Assembly: GCA_964353355.1 (NCBI GenBank)
Contig: CAYGVT010000073.1
Location: forward strand, 1 to 10,913
Source of the DNA: CAYGVT01 sp964353355
GTDB taxonomy: Archaea > Thermoplasmatota > DTKX01 > GCA-020343715
Direction: 5' to 3'
DNA length: 10,913 bases
The translations under genes were made by a program, and so were the position numbers. Positions 1-7,167 of this stretch are shown one piece after another. The notes below the pieces were generated by a model. It was not told the origin of the DNA. It was given only the letters and a program-made list of their open reading frames with translations, and searched no databases. Numbering within the stretch: the first letter of the stretch is position 1; each line of letters opens with the position of its first letter.

Positions 1-58
1 GCGGCCGTGCTCGTGCCCCTTTTCAAGGTCTGGGCCCGCGACCGGCCGGGGCCCCGCG

Positions 59-93
59 CCCCCCCGGCCCATCCCCCCCTCCCCCCCCCCCCC
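59..93. repeat. C-rich homopolymer tract
   Basis: Three C runs of 7, 7 and 13 bases (59-65, 73-79, 81-93), with further short C runs around them. On the minus strand this is G-rich and could fold as a G-quadruplex. No convincing coding sequence crosses it: the open frame on the minus strand here becomes a poly-Gly run. A homopolymer this long is also a common place for sequencing errors. Confidence 0.75.
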
Positions 94-257
94 GCGCGGC
101 CCCCTCCCATCTCCTCGCCTTTGGGATTCCACGATGATGGATGCCTCCCCCGCGGGTCGATGATGATGTCGTGCCCGCGCACCCCGCCGCGCGCCCGCCC
201 GCGGACGGTCCGTTCACCGTCATATCTGGTCGTCCCGACAAATCGCACCAATATCGG

Positions 258-265
258 TTAATATA
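258..265 (+). promoter_or_regulatory. Possible box A (TATA) for the large surface protein gene
   Basis: TTAATATA lies in a short AT-rich island (about 221-300) inside otherwise very GC-rich DNA. It is the only TATA-like element I see upstream of the gene starting at 542. A start point about 25 bases downstream would give a leader of roughly 250 bases. The motif also reads as TATATTAA on the other strand, so the direction is not certain. Confidence 0.3.
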
Positions 266-405
266 GTCAAGTGCGTAGTAAGTGGCGAAGATGTCGGAGG
301 CGAACATCAATGGTCCGTCCCTCACCCCCATGGTCCCGCGCTCCCCCCGCGGAATACCGGACCGATTTCTCCATCTTGAGGTCCGCCTCCCGACATCCCA
401 ATCCG

Positions 406-427
406 TGCCCCGTCGTTGGACGGGGCA
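406..427 (+). other. Perfect 9-bp stem-loop in the leader
   Basis: Arms TGCCCCGTC (406-414) and GACGGGGCA (419-427) are exact inverse complements around the loop GTTG. The near-identical decamers CATCCCAATC (394-403) and CATCCCGATC (426-435) flank it. No T-run follows, so it does not look like an intrinsic terminator. It would sit in the 5' leader of the large surface protein mRNA. The possible upstream TTG start at 416 falls inside this loop, which argues against that start. Confidence 0.55.
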
Positions 428-529
428 TCCCGATCACCAGAGATGATACGAGGAGCGGAGGTCAGCCCGCGCGGTCGTGGCGGCCCCTGGACAAGTAGGG
501 CCAGCACGCCGCACGGCCTCCGCGACGTT

Positions 530-536
530 GGAGGTG
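530..536 (+). promoter_or_regulatory. Shine-Dalgarno site deciding the GTG start at 542
   Basis: GGAGGTG lies five bases before GTG 542. This strong match to the 16S 3' end fixes the start of the large gene, because the longer in-frame alternatives upstream lack such a site. Confidence 0.75.
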
Positions 537-541
537 GAATA

Positions 542-3500
542 GTGCAAACCAGGTCACACAGCGCGCTCGCCGTCCTGGCCACCATCGTGATGGTGGCCTG
601 CGAGGGCATGACGGTACTAGGCGGTGGCATCGCCCCCCTCGGCCCGGCCGAGAGCAGGGCGATTGAGATGGACAGCTACGTGTGGACCGACTCGTTCGAC
701 GGCATGTCCGGCGTCTACGTCCCCTCCGGGGGGCTTGTGGGCGTCGAGGTCGTGGGCGGCGAGGTCCGCCTCCTGCCCGGGCACTCCGAGGGCTGGATCG
801 CGTCCAAGGTCCTTGTGTGCCCTCCGGGCCTCAGGTACGACCTCGTGCTCCTGGACGTCGACGCGGCGAACGGGAGCCACGTGCAGCTCGCCATCGTCGA
901 CGCCACCAAGGAGCCCCAGCAGGTGGGGTACGCCAACGAGACCGTGCCGGGGTTCGACAAGGTGAGCACGCAGGAGCGGTCGGTCGCCGGCATCGGCCCG
1001 ACCTCGTTCCCGAAGGTGCGCATCCAGGTCAGCCTGGTCGCCAACGGCACGTTCAGGCCCCGGCTGCTCGAATGGTCCCTCTACTACACAGGGGTCGAGG
1101 AGTGGCGCGACGAGCTCGTGGGGGGTCTCAAGCGCACCGACGTCCGCGGGCTGAACTTCACCGGCGGCGTCGCGAGCATCAACATGTCCGGCAAGAAGGG
1201 CACGGGCGGGGGCGGCGGTGGCTACTACGAGCCGTTCCCCCCCTGCGCCATGCCACTGTACAGGTCGGGCGGTCCCGATACGATCGCGATGCTCATGCCC
1301 AACAGCGCCAGCGACGGCTACAACCAGCCGACGACGGTGACGTGCACTGGCACCTACGGCGTGTGCTTCGACGACCTCGACCTTGACGGGGACCTCGACA
1401 TGGTGCTCGCGAACTACTACTACACCACGGGGAGCCCCGACTCGGCCATCTACTGGAACGACGGGTCCGACACGTGGGGGAGCGCGAACTCGCAGACCCT
1501 CGACATCCAGGATGGCTACCGCGCAGACACCGGCGACTTCAACGGGGACGGGCTGCCCGACATCATCATAGGCGCCTCGTCCTCGACCGGCAGCCCGGAT
1601 TCAAAGGTCTTCCTAAACGACGGCTCTCCCGACTTCGACCCCTCGGCCGACGTGATCATCGATTGCGAGGCCAGCGAGGTCGGGGTCGGCGACCTCAACG
1701 GGGACGGATACGATGACATCCTCCTCTCGAGCTTCTCCACGGATCCCGCCCGGGCATTCCTAGGGGGCCCGGACGGTCCCGATACCACGGCCGACCTGAC
1801 GTTCGCCTTCAACGAGTACAAGTACGGCAGCGGCATCGGTGACGTCGACGGTGACGGCTTCCTCGACATTCTGGTGGTGGGCCTGTACGAGACTCGGCTC
1901 TACTACGGGTCGGAATCCGGTCCCGACACGACCGCGGACGTGCTGCTCGACCCCAGCTCCGGCGCATACTTCTACTCAGGGGGGTTCGGCGACATCGACG
2001 GCGACGGCTACGACGACCTGGTGCTGTACGACACCTCCGGTACCAGCCATAGGCTACAGATCCACCTGGGAGGCCCCGACGGCCTGACCACGTCCTCGCC
2101 GCACACCATAACCACCTCGGACTACCTCTACGAGCTGGAGATGGCGGACATCGACAAGGACGGCTACTGCGACTTCGTGACCAGCTCCTGGAACCACATC
2201 AGCCTCTACATGGGCGGTACCACGCTCCCGACCACCAGCTCCACGTCCATCTCCGTCTCGAACTCGGCCAACGACATCGCGTTCGCCATCCCAAAGCACG
2301 GCGGCGACAAGCGGCTGGTCTACCGTGGCTCCTTCGTGACGGAGGCCATCCAGCTCCCCTACGGCAGCAGGTGGGACGTCATGCACGTCGACGCCGACGT
2401 CCCCCAGAACACCTCGGTGGAGGTGACGGTCCTCGACGACCAGAAGCGGCCGATCACGGGCTACGAGGGCGTCCCCGCGACGGACCTGGACCTTTGCGGC
2501 CTCACCACCTACGGCACGCTCCGGTTCAAGGTGGTGCTCATGAGCGAGCTCAACACCACGACGCCCCGCGTGGACCGCGTGCTCGTCAAGTGGCTGCCCC
2601 CGAGGACCTGGCGCGACCAGTTCTACGGCACGGCCAAGGCACACAGGACCGTGGGCTGGTACCCCTCCGCGGGCACGCTCGGCCCGGACGCCATGGCGCT
2701 CGACCCGGTGCTCCTGTTCGCCAACTCGAGGGACGACGCGTCCTACGGCGCGAGGAGCCAGGGCCGCTCGGTCTCGACCGTGCTCTTCCCCTCCAAGCTC
2801 GCGCACCTGCCCCCGTTCGAGTTCGGCACATCGGGCGCGTCGGCGGCCACGACCGCGGACGTCAACGGCGACGGCTACACCGACGTGGCCTTCGCGTCCA
2901 TGAGGTCGGACGCGGGCTACATCACCAGGAGCCCGCTCTTCATGGGCACGCCCGTGGGCTGGCGCGACGCGCCGCTCCACGAGTTCCCCACCGTGGGCGC
3001 GTCCGACGTGCTGCTCGCCGACCTCAACGGCGACGGGTGCGTCGACGCGGTCTTCGCGCAGGAGTACGACGGCTCGTCCCACCTGGTCAACAGCACGCTC
3101 TTCTGGGGGCGTCCGGACGGGACCGGCTGGAACGCGACCCCCGACGTCGAGTTCCTGACGACGGGCGCGACCGGCGTCGAGGCCGCGGACCTCGACGGCG
3201 ACGGGCGCCTGGACCTGGCGTTCTCCTGCTACAGGGACGCCATCTCGACCTCGACGGACAGCATGGTGTTCCAGCAGGGCGCCGCGGGCTTCTGCGGCAC
3301 CGTGCCATCCCACAGGCTGCCCACGATGGGCGCGCGGGGGGTCGACGCGGGCGACGTCAACGGCGACGGCCGCATCGACCTCGCGTTCGCCAACAGCTTC
3401 GCGGCCGGCTCTGCCGAGATCGACAGCTACGTCTACCTGGGCAGGGCGGCCAGTGGCGGTGGCTTCGAGGCCACGCCCCTTAAGCTCCGGGGCATGGGCG

Positions 3501-6500
3501 CCGAGGACGTCATGCTCGCGGATGTGGACTGGGACTCCGACCTCGACGTGCTCCTCGCCAACTCCAAGAGCAACGTGGGCAGCAGGCGCGTGGATTCGTA
3601 CCTCTACCTCAACGGGGGCGCGGGCATGTTCGCCGCGACCCCCGACGTGCGGTTCCCGACCACGGGAGCCTCAGCGGTTGAGGTGTTCGACATCACCTAC
3701 GGGCTGCGCAGGACCATCGCCTTCGCGTGCGAGGGCAACGGCACAGGCTACGAGGTCGCGTCCATGGTGTTCCTCGGCGGTACGACGGGCTGGGACACGT
3801 CCTCCCCGCTCACCGTGCCGACCAAGGGCGCCTCCGACATCCTCATCTGCAACCTGACCTGGGGCCAGGTCTTCGAGGGCGGCTACCTCTCCAAGGCCAT
3901 CACCCCCGACGACCCACGCGACACGGGCTCGTTCCACACGCTCCGCTCAACCGCGCGCGTGGATGTCCCGGACGAGGTCACGGTCGTCCTGCGGGTCGTC
4001 GACGCCACCACGTGGGAGACGCTCTTCGAGACCGAGTTGAAGGACGGGACCGTCTCGCTGTCCCTCGAGGACGCGTTCAAGGTGAAGGAGCACCCCTCCA
4101 TCAGGCTCATGGTCACGTCCAGGAGCCCCCTTGGGGGCCCCGTTTCGGCCGGGTCGCTCGAGGTGGACGAACTCTGGGTGAACTGGACCAAGCGCACCAA
4201 GCAGCCCCCGGAGGTCCTTAGCATCGTCCCGGAATCCACGACGGTCTACAGGATGCGCACGGTGCGCCTCGCGCTCGCGGTCGACGACGAGTACGACCCG
4301 GCGCGCGAGCTGCACGTGACAGTCGAGCACAGGCTCCACGGCACGACCGAGTGGCAGACGGCGCTCCTGGGCCGCGCGGACCACCTGGACGGCGCCTGGA
4401 GGATGGACTTCTCGCCCCAGGCCAGGTCCGCGACGGGCGATTACGACTTCCGCGCCTCGGCCGTCGACGTCGACGGCGAGGTCGCGCCCTGGGTGGAGTT
4501 CCCCTCGCTGGTCACGGTCCTCAACAACCTCCCGAGCCCGCCCGAGGTCCGCATCGACCCGGGCAGGCCGGTGACGTCGTCGACGCTGCAGGCGGTCATC
4601 GTCCGCCCTGCCTCGGACCCCGAGGGCTTGCCCCTCACCTACCGCTATCAGTGGTACTGCGACGGCGTGCGCGCCGAGGGCCTCACGGCCGACACGGTGG
4701 CGCCGAACAGGACCGCGCGGGGCCAGAACTGGTCCGTGGAGGTGCAGGCCTTCGACGGCGAGGACGCGGGACTCCCCGCGCTCGCGTGGAAGGAGGTCCA
4801 GAACGCGGCGCCCCAGCCCGAGGGCCAGATCGGGGACCCCGAGCTCGACGAGGACACCTCGGACGACAGGTGGGTCAACCTGGACGCGGCCTTCTACGAC
4901 CCGGACGACGACCCGCTCTCGTGGTGGCTCGGGAACGCGCCCGAGCACCTGACCGTCACCATCGACCCCGCGACAGGCGCGGTCGCCATCGTGCCCCAGC
5001 CGAACTGGAACGGCCAGGAGCAGCTCGTGTTCGTCGCGTCCGACGGCGAGCTGCAGTGCTCGCGGTCCATCACGGTCACGGTGCGGCCCGTCAACGACGT
5101 GCCCTACTTCGTGTCGGTCGACGGCAAGCCCATCACCACGCAACCCATCGTCTACAAGACAACGCAGGGCCAGCAGCTGGTCATCGCCTTCGTGGTCATC
5201 GACGTGGAGGGCGACGTCCTGGTCATCTCGACCAACAGCTCGGTCGTGCAGGTGGACGAGGATTCGCACGAGCTGCGGTTCCAGCCTGACAACGACGCCG
5301 TGGGCACGCTGCGGTTCCAGCTGCAGGTGCGCGATGTGGTCACGATCGACAGGAGGGCCACGCTGGACTTCGTCGTGGAGGTCGAGAACCAGAACGATCC
5401 CATGGACGACCCGCGCATCATCAACCCCAGGACGGGCGACAAGTTCAAGGCCAACGTGTCGTTCTCGCTGCTGGTCTCGTGCACGGACCCAGACACGCAG
5501 TACGGCCAGGTGCTCAACCACACCTGGACGTCCAACGTGTCCGGCGTGCTCGGGTACGGCTCGAGCCTGGCCGTGAGGCTCCTCGAGCCCGGTCTCCACA
5601 TCATCCAGGTGACCGTCAGCGACCCTGACTTCCAGAAGACGGCCTGGGTCGAGGTCCTCGTCGAGAGGGCCGACGACGACAAGCCACCGCCGGACGACGG
5701 CGACGACGGCGACGACGGGCCGACCACGAGCGGCGGGCCCGGCGTGGGCCTGATGCTTGCGGTCCTGGTCATCGTCGTGGCCGCCGTGGGCGGCACCGCG
5801 GTCATCGTGGCCCGGCGCCGCGCCGAGGCCGAGCCCGAGGAGGCCGACGCGCAGGCCGCGGCCCTGAGCAAGGAGGAGGCGCTCAAGCACATGGCCGCGA
5901 CCATGAGGCAGTCCGCGGACGTGCTCGAGGCCGACCTCAAGGTCAACGGGAACGGCCACGGCCACGGCAACGGCCACGGCCACGGCAACGGCAACAGCGC
6001 CAAGGACGCGCCGGCGGCCGTCGTCGCGAGGCAGGACGTGGAGGGCGTCGAGGTCCTGTCCTCCTCCGTGGCCGAGCGGCAGCTGACCATCGAGGCCAAG
6101 GTGACCGATGCCCCCTCCCAGGAGGTCAAGGAGCTGTGGCAGGAGATCTCCGATAACGGCAACGGCAATGGCCACGGCAACGGCCACGCGGCCACGGACC
6201 AGGAGAAGGAGCAGCTCCGGCTCGACAACCTCAAGCGCAAGTACCAAAACACCATCGGCCGGCTCCCCTACGGCATCCCGTCGCCCGAGCTGCGGGACAT
6301 GGACTGGGTGGAGCTGAGCTCGCTGCTCGCGACGGGCCAAATGAAGGCACTGCCCGACGGCCGCGAGACCACGCTCGTCAAGGGCCGGTGGTACTACTCT
6401 GACATCGAGGATTCGTCGACGTTCCTCAAGGAGCACGGGGCCCAGCCCAAGAACGGCAACGGCAGGCACGCGACCGCGCCGGCGATGGACAGGTCCGAGC

Positions 6501-6595
6501 TCCTCGCGAAGCTCGAGGAGCGGTTCATCCTCGGCGAGATATCGGAGGACGCGTACAGGGAGCTCAGGAGGAAGTACCAAGCGAAGGCGCCCTAG
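542..6595 (+). CDS. Giant single-pass surface protein with two FG-GAP beta-propellers and a SHOCT-like cytosolic tail
   Basis: This 2017-residue protein is probably a surface adhesin or receptor; its ligand is unknown. The order is: signal sequence (hydrophobic core about 7-20, with a possible but weak lipobox ending at Cys20); module A (about 85-188); propeller 1 (about 231-598); module A again (about 598-693); propeller 2 (about 750-1118); a third module A (about 1113-1218); and roughly five Ig, PKD or cadherin-like domains (about 1222-1710). An Asp/Pro linker (1711-1728) and a membrane helix (1733-1757) followed by RRR come next. The inside tail (1758-2017) has NG/HG tracts, a Leu/Pro/Tyr-rich module (about 1894-1965) and a SHOCT-like helix pair (about 1982-2014). 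Propeller blades carry DxDGDG or DxNGDG calcium loops typical of integrin-type FG-GAP repeats. I count 18 N-glycosylation sequons, all outside and none in the tail, which supports the topology. The GTG start has a strong Shine-Dalgarno site. The domain calls rest on motifs, not on a profile search. Confidence 0.93.
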   Translation: MQTRSHSALAVLATIVMVACEGMTVLGGGIAPLGPAESRAIEMDSYVWTDSFDGMSGVYVPSGGLVGVEVVGGEVRLLPGHSEGWIASKVLVCPPGLRYDLVLLDVDAANGSHVQLAIVDATKEPQQVGYANETVPGFDKVSTQERSVAGIGPTSFPKVRIQVSLVANGTFRPRLLEWSLYYTGVEEWRDELVGGLKRTDVRGLNFTGGVASINMSGKKGTGGGGGGYYEPFPPCAMPLYRSGGPDTIAMLMPNSASDGYNQPTTVTCTGTYGVCFDDLDLDGDLDMVLANYYYTTGSPDSAIYWNDGSDTWGSANSQTLDIQDGYRADTGDFNGDGLPDIIIGASSSTGSPDSKVFLNDGSPDFDPSADVIIDCEASEVGVGDLNGDGYDDILLSSFSTDPARAFLGGPDGPDTTADLTFAFNEYKYGSGIGDVDGDGFLDILVVGLYETRLYYGSESGPDTTADVLLDPSSGAYFYSGGFGDIDGDGYDDLVLYDTSGTSHRLQIHLGGPDGLTTSSPHTITTSDYLYELEMADIDKDGYCDFVTSSWNHISLYMGGTTLPTTSSTSISVSNSANDIAFAIPKHGGDKRLVYRGSFVTEAIQLPYGSRWDVMHVDADVPQNTSVEVTVLDDQKRPITGYEGVPATDLDLCGLTTYGTLRFKVVLMSELNTTTPRVDRVLVKWLPPRTWRDQFYGTAKAHRTVGWYPSAGTLGPDAMALDPVLLFANSRDDASYGARSQGRSVSTVLFPSKLAHLPPFEFGTSGASAATTADVNGDGYTDVAFASMRSDAGYITRSPLFMGTPVGWRDAPLHEFPTVGASDVLLADLNGDGCVDAVFAQEYDGSSHLVNSTLFWGRPDGTGWNATPDVEFLTTGATGVEAADLDGDGRLDLAFSCYRDAISTSTDSMVFQQGAAGFCGTVPSHRLPTMGARGVDAGDVNGDGRIDLAFANSFAAGSAEIDSYVYLGRAASGGGFEATPLKLRGMGAEDVMLADVDWDSDLDVLLANSKSNVGSRRVDSYLYLNGGAGMFAATPDVRFPTTGASAVEVFDITYGLRRTIAFACEGNGTGYEVASMVFLGGTTGWDTSSPLTVPTKGASDILICNLTWGQVFEGGYLSKAITPDDPRDTGSFHTLRSTARVDVPDEVTVVLRVVDATTWETLFETELKDGTVSLSLEDAFKVKEHPSIRLMVTSRSPLGGPVSAGSLEVDELWVNWTKRTKQPPEVLSIVPESTTVYRMRTVRLALAVDDEYDPARELHVTVEHRLHGTTEWQTALLGRADHLDGAWRMDFSPQARSATGDYDFRASAVDVDGEVAPWVEFPSLVTVLNNLPSPPEVRIDPGRPVTSSTLQAVIVRPASDPEGLPLTYRYQWYCDGVRAEGLTADTVAPNRTARGQNWSVEVQAFDGEDAGLPALAWKEVQNAAPQPEGQIGDPELDEDTSDDRWVNLDAAFYDPDDDPLSWWLGNAPEHLTVTIDPATGAVAIVPQPNWNGQEQLVFVASDGELQCSRSITVTVRPVNDVPYFVSVDGKPITTQPIVYKTTQGQQLVIAFVVIDVEGDVLVISTNSSVVQVDEDSHELRFQPDNDAVGTLRFQLQVRDVVTIDRRATLDFVVEVENQNDPMDDPRIINPRTGDKFKANVSFSLLVSCTDPDTQYGQVLNHTWTSNVSGVLGYGSSLAVRLLEPGLHIIQVTVSDPDFQKTAWVEVLVERADDDKPPPDDGDDGDDGPTTSGGPGVGLMLAVLVIVVAAVGGTAVIVARRRAEAEPEEADAQAAALSKEEALKHMAATMRQSADVLEADLKVNGNGHGHGNGHGHGNGNSAKDAPAAVVARQDVEGVEVLSSSVAERQLTIEAKVTDAPSQEVKELWQEISDNGNGNGHGNGHAATDQEKEQLRLDNLKRKYQNTIGRLPYGIPSPELRDMDWVELSSLLATGQMKALPDGRETTLVKGRWYYSDIEDSSTFLKEHGAQPKNGNGRHATAPAMDRSELLAKLEERFILGEISEDAYRELRRKYQAKAP
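1355..2335 (+). repeat. FG-GAP/VCBS repeat array 1 (seven blades, seventh degenerate)
   Basis: Six calcium-loop motifs recur about every 50 residues, at protein positions 278, 332, 384, 434, 484 and 536 (DLDLDGDLD, DFNGDGLPD, DLNGDGYDD, DVDGDGFLD, DIDGDGYDD, DIDKDGYCD). A seventh unit near 570-598 keeps the strand pattern but has lost the Asp loop. Seven units match the closed integrin alpha-type propeller. Confidence 0.85.
2825..3890 (+). repeat. FG-GAP repeat array 2 (seven blades, last two or three lacking metal loops)
   Basis: Seven units start with a T-x-GA-type signature (such as TSGAS, TVGAS, TTGAT, TMGAR) at about protein positions 762, 817, 873, 928, 984, 1040 and 1094, a period of roughly 55 residues. 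The first four carry DxNGDG or DxDGDG loops. The fifth is altered (DVDWDSDLD). The sixth (DITYGLRRT) and seventh (around NLTWG) have lost the acidic residues. Confidence 0.85.
5951..5995 (+). repeat. Hexamer-based tandem repeat encoding an NG/HG tract
   Basis: Two identical 18-base units made of AACGGC and CACGGC hexamers (5951-5968, 5969-5986) are followed by AACGGCAAC. They encode alternating Asn-Gly and His-Gly in the cytosolic tail. A related tract is at about 6155-6189, and a short NGNGRH remnant follows near 6452-6470. The repeat is prone to slip in units of six bases, which keeps the reading frame. Confidence 0.9.
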
Positions 6596-6623
6596 CGGGC
6601 CGGGCGCCATCACCCGGGGGGCT

Positions 6624-6652
6624 GGCCGCCACCGATGCCATCGCCGGCGGCC
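6624..6652. terminator. Stem-loop between convergent genes
   Basis: GGCCGCC (6624-6630) pairs with GGCGGCC (6646-6652), and GAT/ATC can pair inside. It starts 29 bases after the stop of the large surface gene. No T-tract follows on either strand, so its role as a terminator is only suggested by position. Confidence 0.4.
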
Positions 6653-6654
6653 TC

Positions 6655-6681
6655 CCCCCCATCAACCCCGAAGGTGGGGGG
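6655..6681. terminator. Second stem-loop between convergent genes
   Basis: CCCCCCA (6655-6661) pairs with TGGGGGG (6675-6681) around a 13-base loop. It lies about 36 bases past the aIF1A stop, read on the minus strand, and could end transcripts from either side. No T-run is seen. Confidence 0.4.
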
Positions 6682-6716
6682 TGCAAGTCGAGTGGCGGCT
6701 GCGTGATGGCGGTCGC

Positions 6717-7073
6717 TCAGAAGATGTCTACGACCTTGGGTATGCGGCCCTGTCGCGACAGGTAGGTCGCCTGGGTCTTGGTGTAGCGCCACACCACGTC
6801 GCACTTCTCGTCCTGGAACTCCCATGGGACGATGATGAGCAGGTCGCCCTCGCGTATCCACATCCTGCGGCGCAGCTTGCCAGGGATGCGGCCGAGGCGG
6901 GTCTTGTTGTCCGCGCACACCACGCGGACCTTGGACGCGCCGAGCAGCGCGTCCGCGATGCCGAACGTCTCGCGGCGCTCGCGCCGCGGCGTGCGGACGC
7001 GCACGTTCGCGGCGTCGCCGCCCTGCAGTATCGCGTTGTCTATCTCCTCGTCGAACGAGGGTCGCTTGGGCAA
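6717..7073 (-). CDS. Archaeal translation initiation factor aIF1A
   Basis: aIF1A is the archaeal counterpart of eIF1A and bacterial IF1. It binds the A site of the small ribosomal subunit during initiation. The protein shows the family's OB-fold core: an N-terminal VRVRTPRRER stretch, LGASKVRVVCADNKTRLGRI, a basic loop (PGKLRRRMWIREGD), then IIVPWEFQDEKCDVVWRYTK, very close to the pattern in methanogen aIF1A. I chose TTG at 7073-7071, giving 118 residues: GGAG at 7085-7082 lies eight bases upstream, and the box A at 7108-7120 would place the RNA start just before it. An ATG at 7103 adds ten residues (128 in all), but it would lie at or upstream of the predicted RNA start and has only a weak, too-close GGGA. 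The C-terminus is short, lacking a long acidic tail. It is downstream of the Ig-repeat gene on the same strand, but probably has its own promoter. Confidence 0.95.
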   Translation of the reverse strand: MPKRPSFDEEIDNAILQGGDAANVRVRTPRRERRETFGIADALLGASKVRVVCADNKTRLGRIPGKLRRRMWIREGDLLIIVPWEFQDEKCDVVWRYTKTQATYLSRQGRIPKVVDIF

Positions 7074-7107
7074 TCGGCCAGCTCCAGGGAGCGTCAAGGC
7101 CATGGTC

Positions 7108-7120
7108 CCAGATAAGGTTT
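7108..7120 (-). promoter_or_regulatory. Candidate box A for aIF1A
   Basis: Read on the minus strand, the site is AAACCTTATCTGG, with CTTATC as the TATA-like core and A-rich DNA upstream. It is the only AT-rich stretch between the Ig-repeat gene and aIF1A. A start about 25 bases downstream falls near 7088-7090, before the GGAG/TTG start and after the ATG at 7103. Confidence 0.4.
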
Positions 7121-7134
7121 TTGATGCGCTGGGG

Positions 7135-7160
7135 GGCGGCCCAGCGATGCCCTGGGCGCC
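7135..7160 (-). terminator. Stem-loop after the Ig-repeat gene
   Basis: GGCG plus CCCAG (7135-7144, with one bulged G) pairs with CTGGG plus CGCC (7152-7160) around a 7-base loop. It begins seven bases past the stop codon of the Ig-repeat gene and before the aIF1A box A. This position fits a terminator that separates the two genes. No T-run follows it on the minus strand. Confidence 0.45.
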
Positions 7161-7167
7161 GCGAACA

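Noticed and set aside
23..331. 102-codon minus-strand open frame in the leader
   Set aside because: It crosses the C-tract as poly-Gly and has no domain, no suitable promoter and no ribosome site. The only TATA-like site lies inside it.
416..541. TTG 416 as the start of the large surface gene
   Set aside because: It has no Shine-Dalgarno site, falls inside the loop of a perfect hairpin, and would add a non-signal stretch of 42 residues before the signal sequence. GTG 542 has GGAGGTG five bases before it.
2054..3313. 419-codon open frame on the minus strand
   Set aside because: It lies antisense to propellers 1 and 2 and has the same biased composition. There is no promoter or ribosome site for it.
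3947..6613. 888-codon open frame on the minus strand under the large surface gene
   Set aside because: It overlaps a gene with clear domains, and its product is a run of R, V, H, D and G with no recognisable motif. Such antisense frames are common opposite GC-rich genes whose third codon positions are nearly always G or C.
6660..6700. Possible tRNA T-arm-like sequence (GGTGCAAGTCG) after the surface gene
   Set aside because: I could not form an acceptor stem, D-arm or anticodon arm around it.
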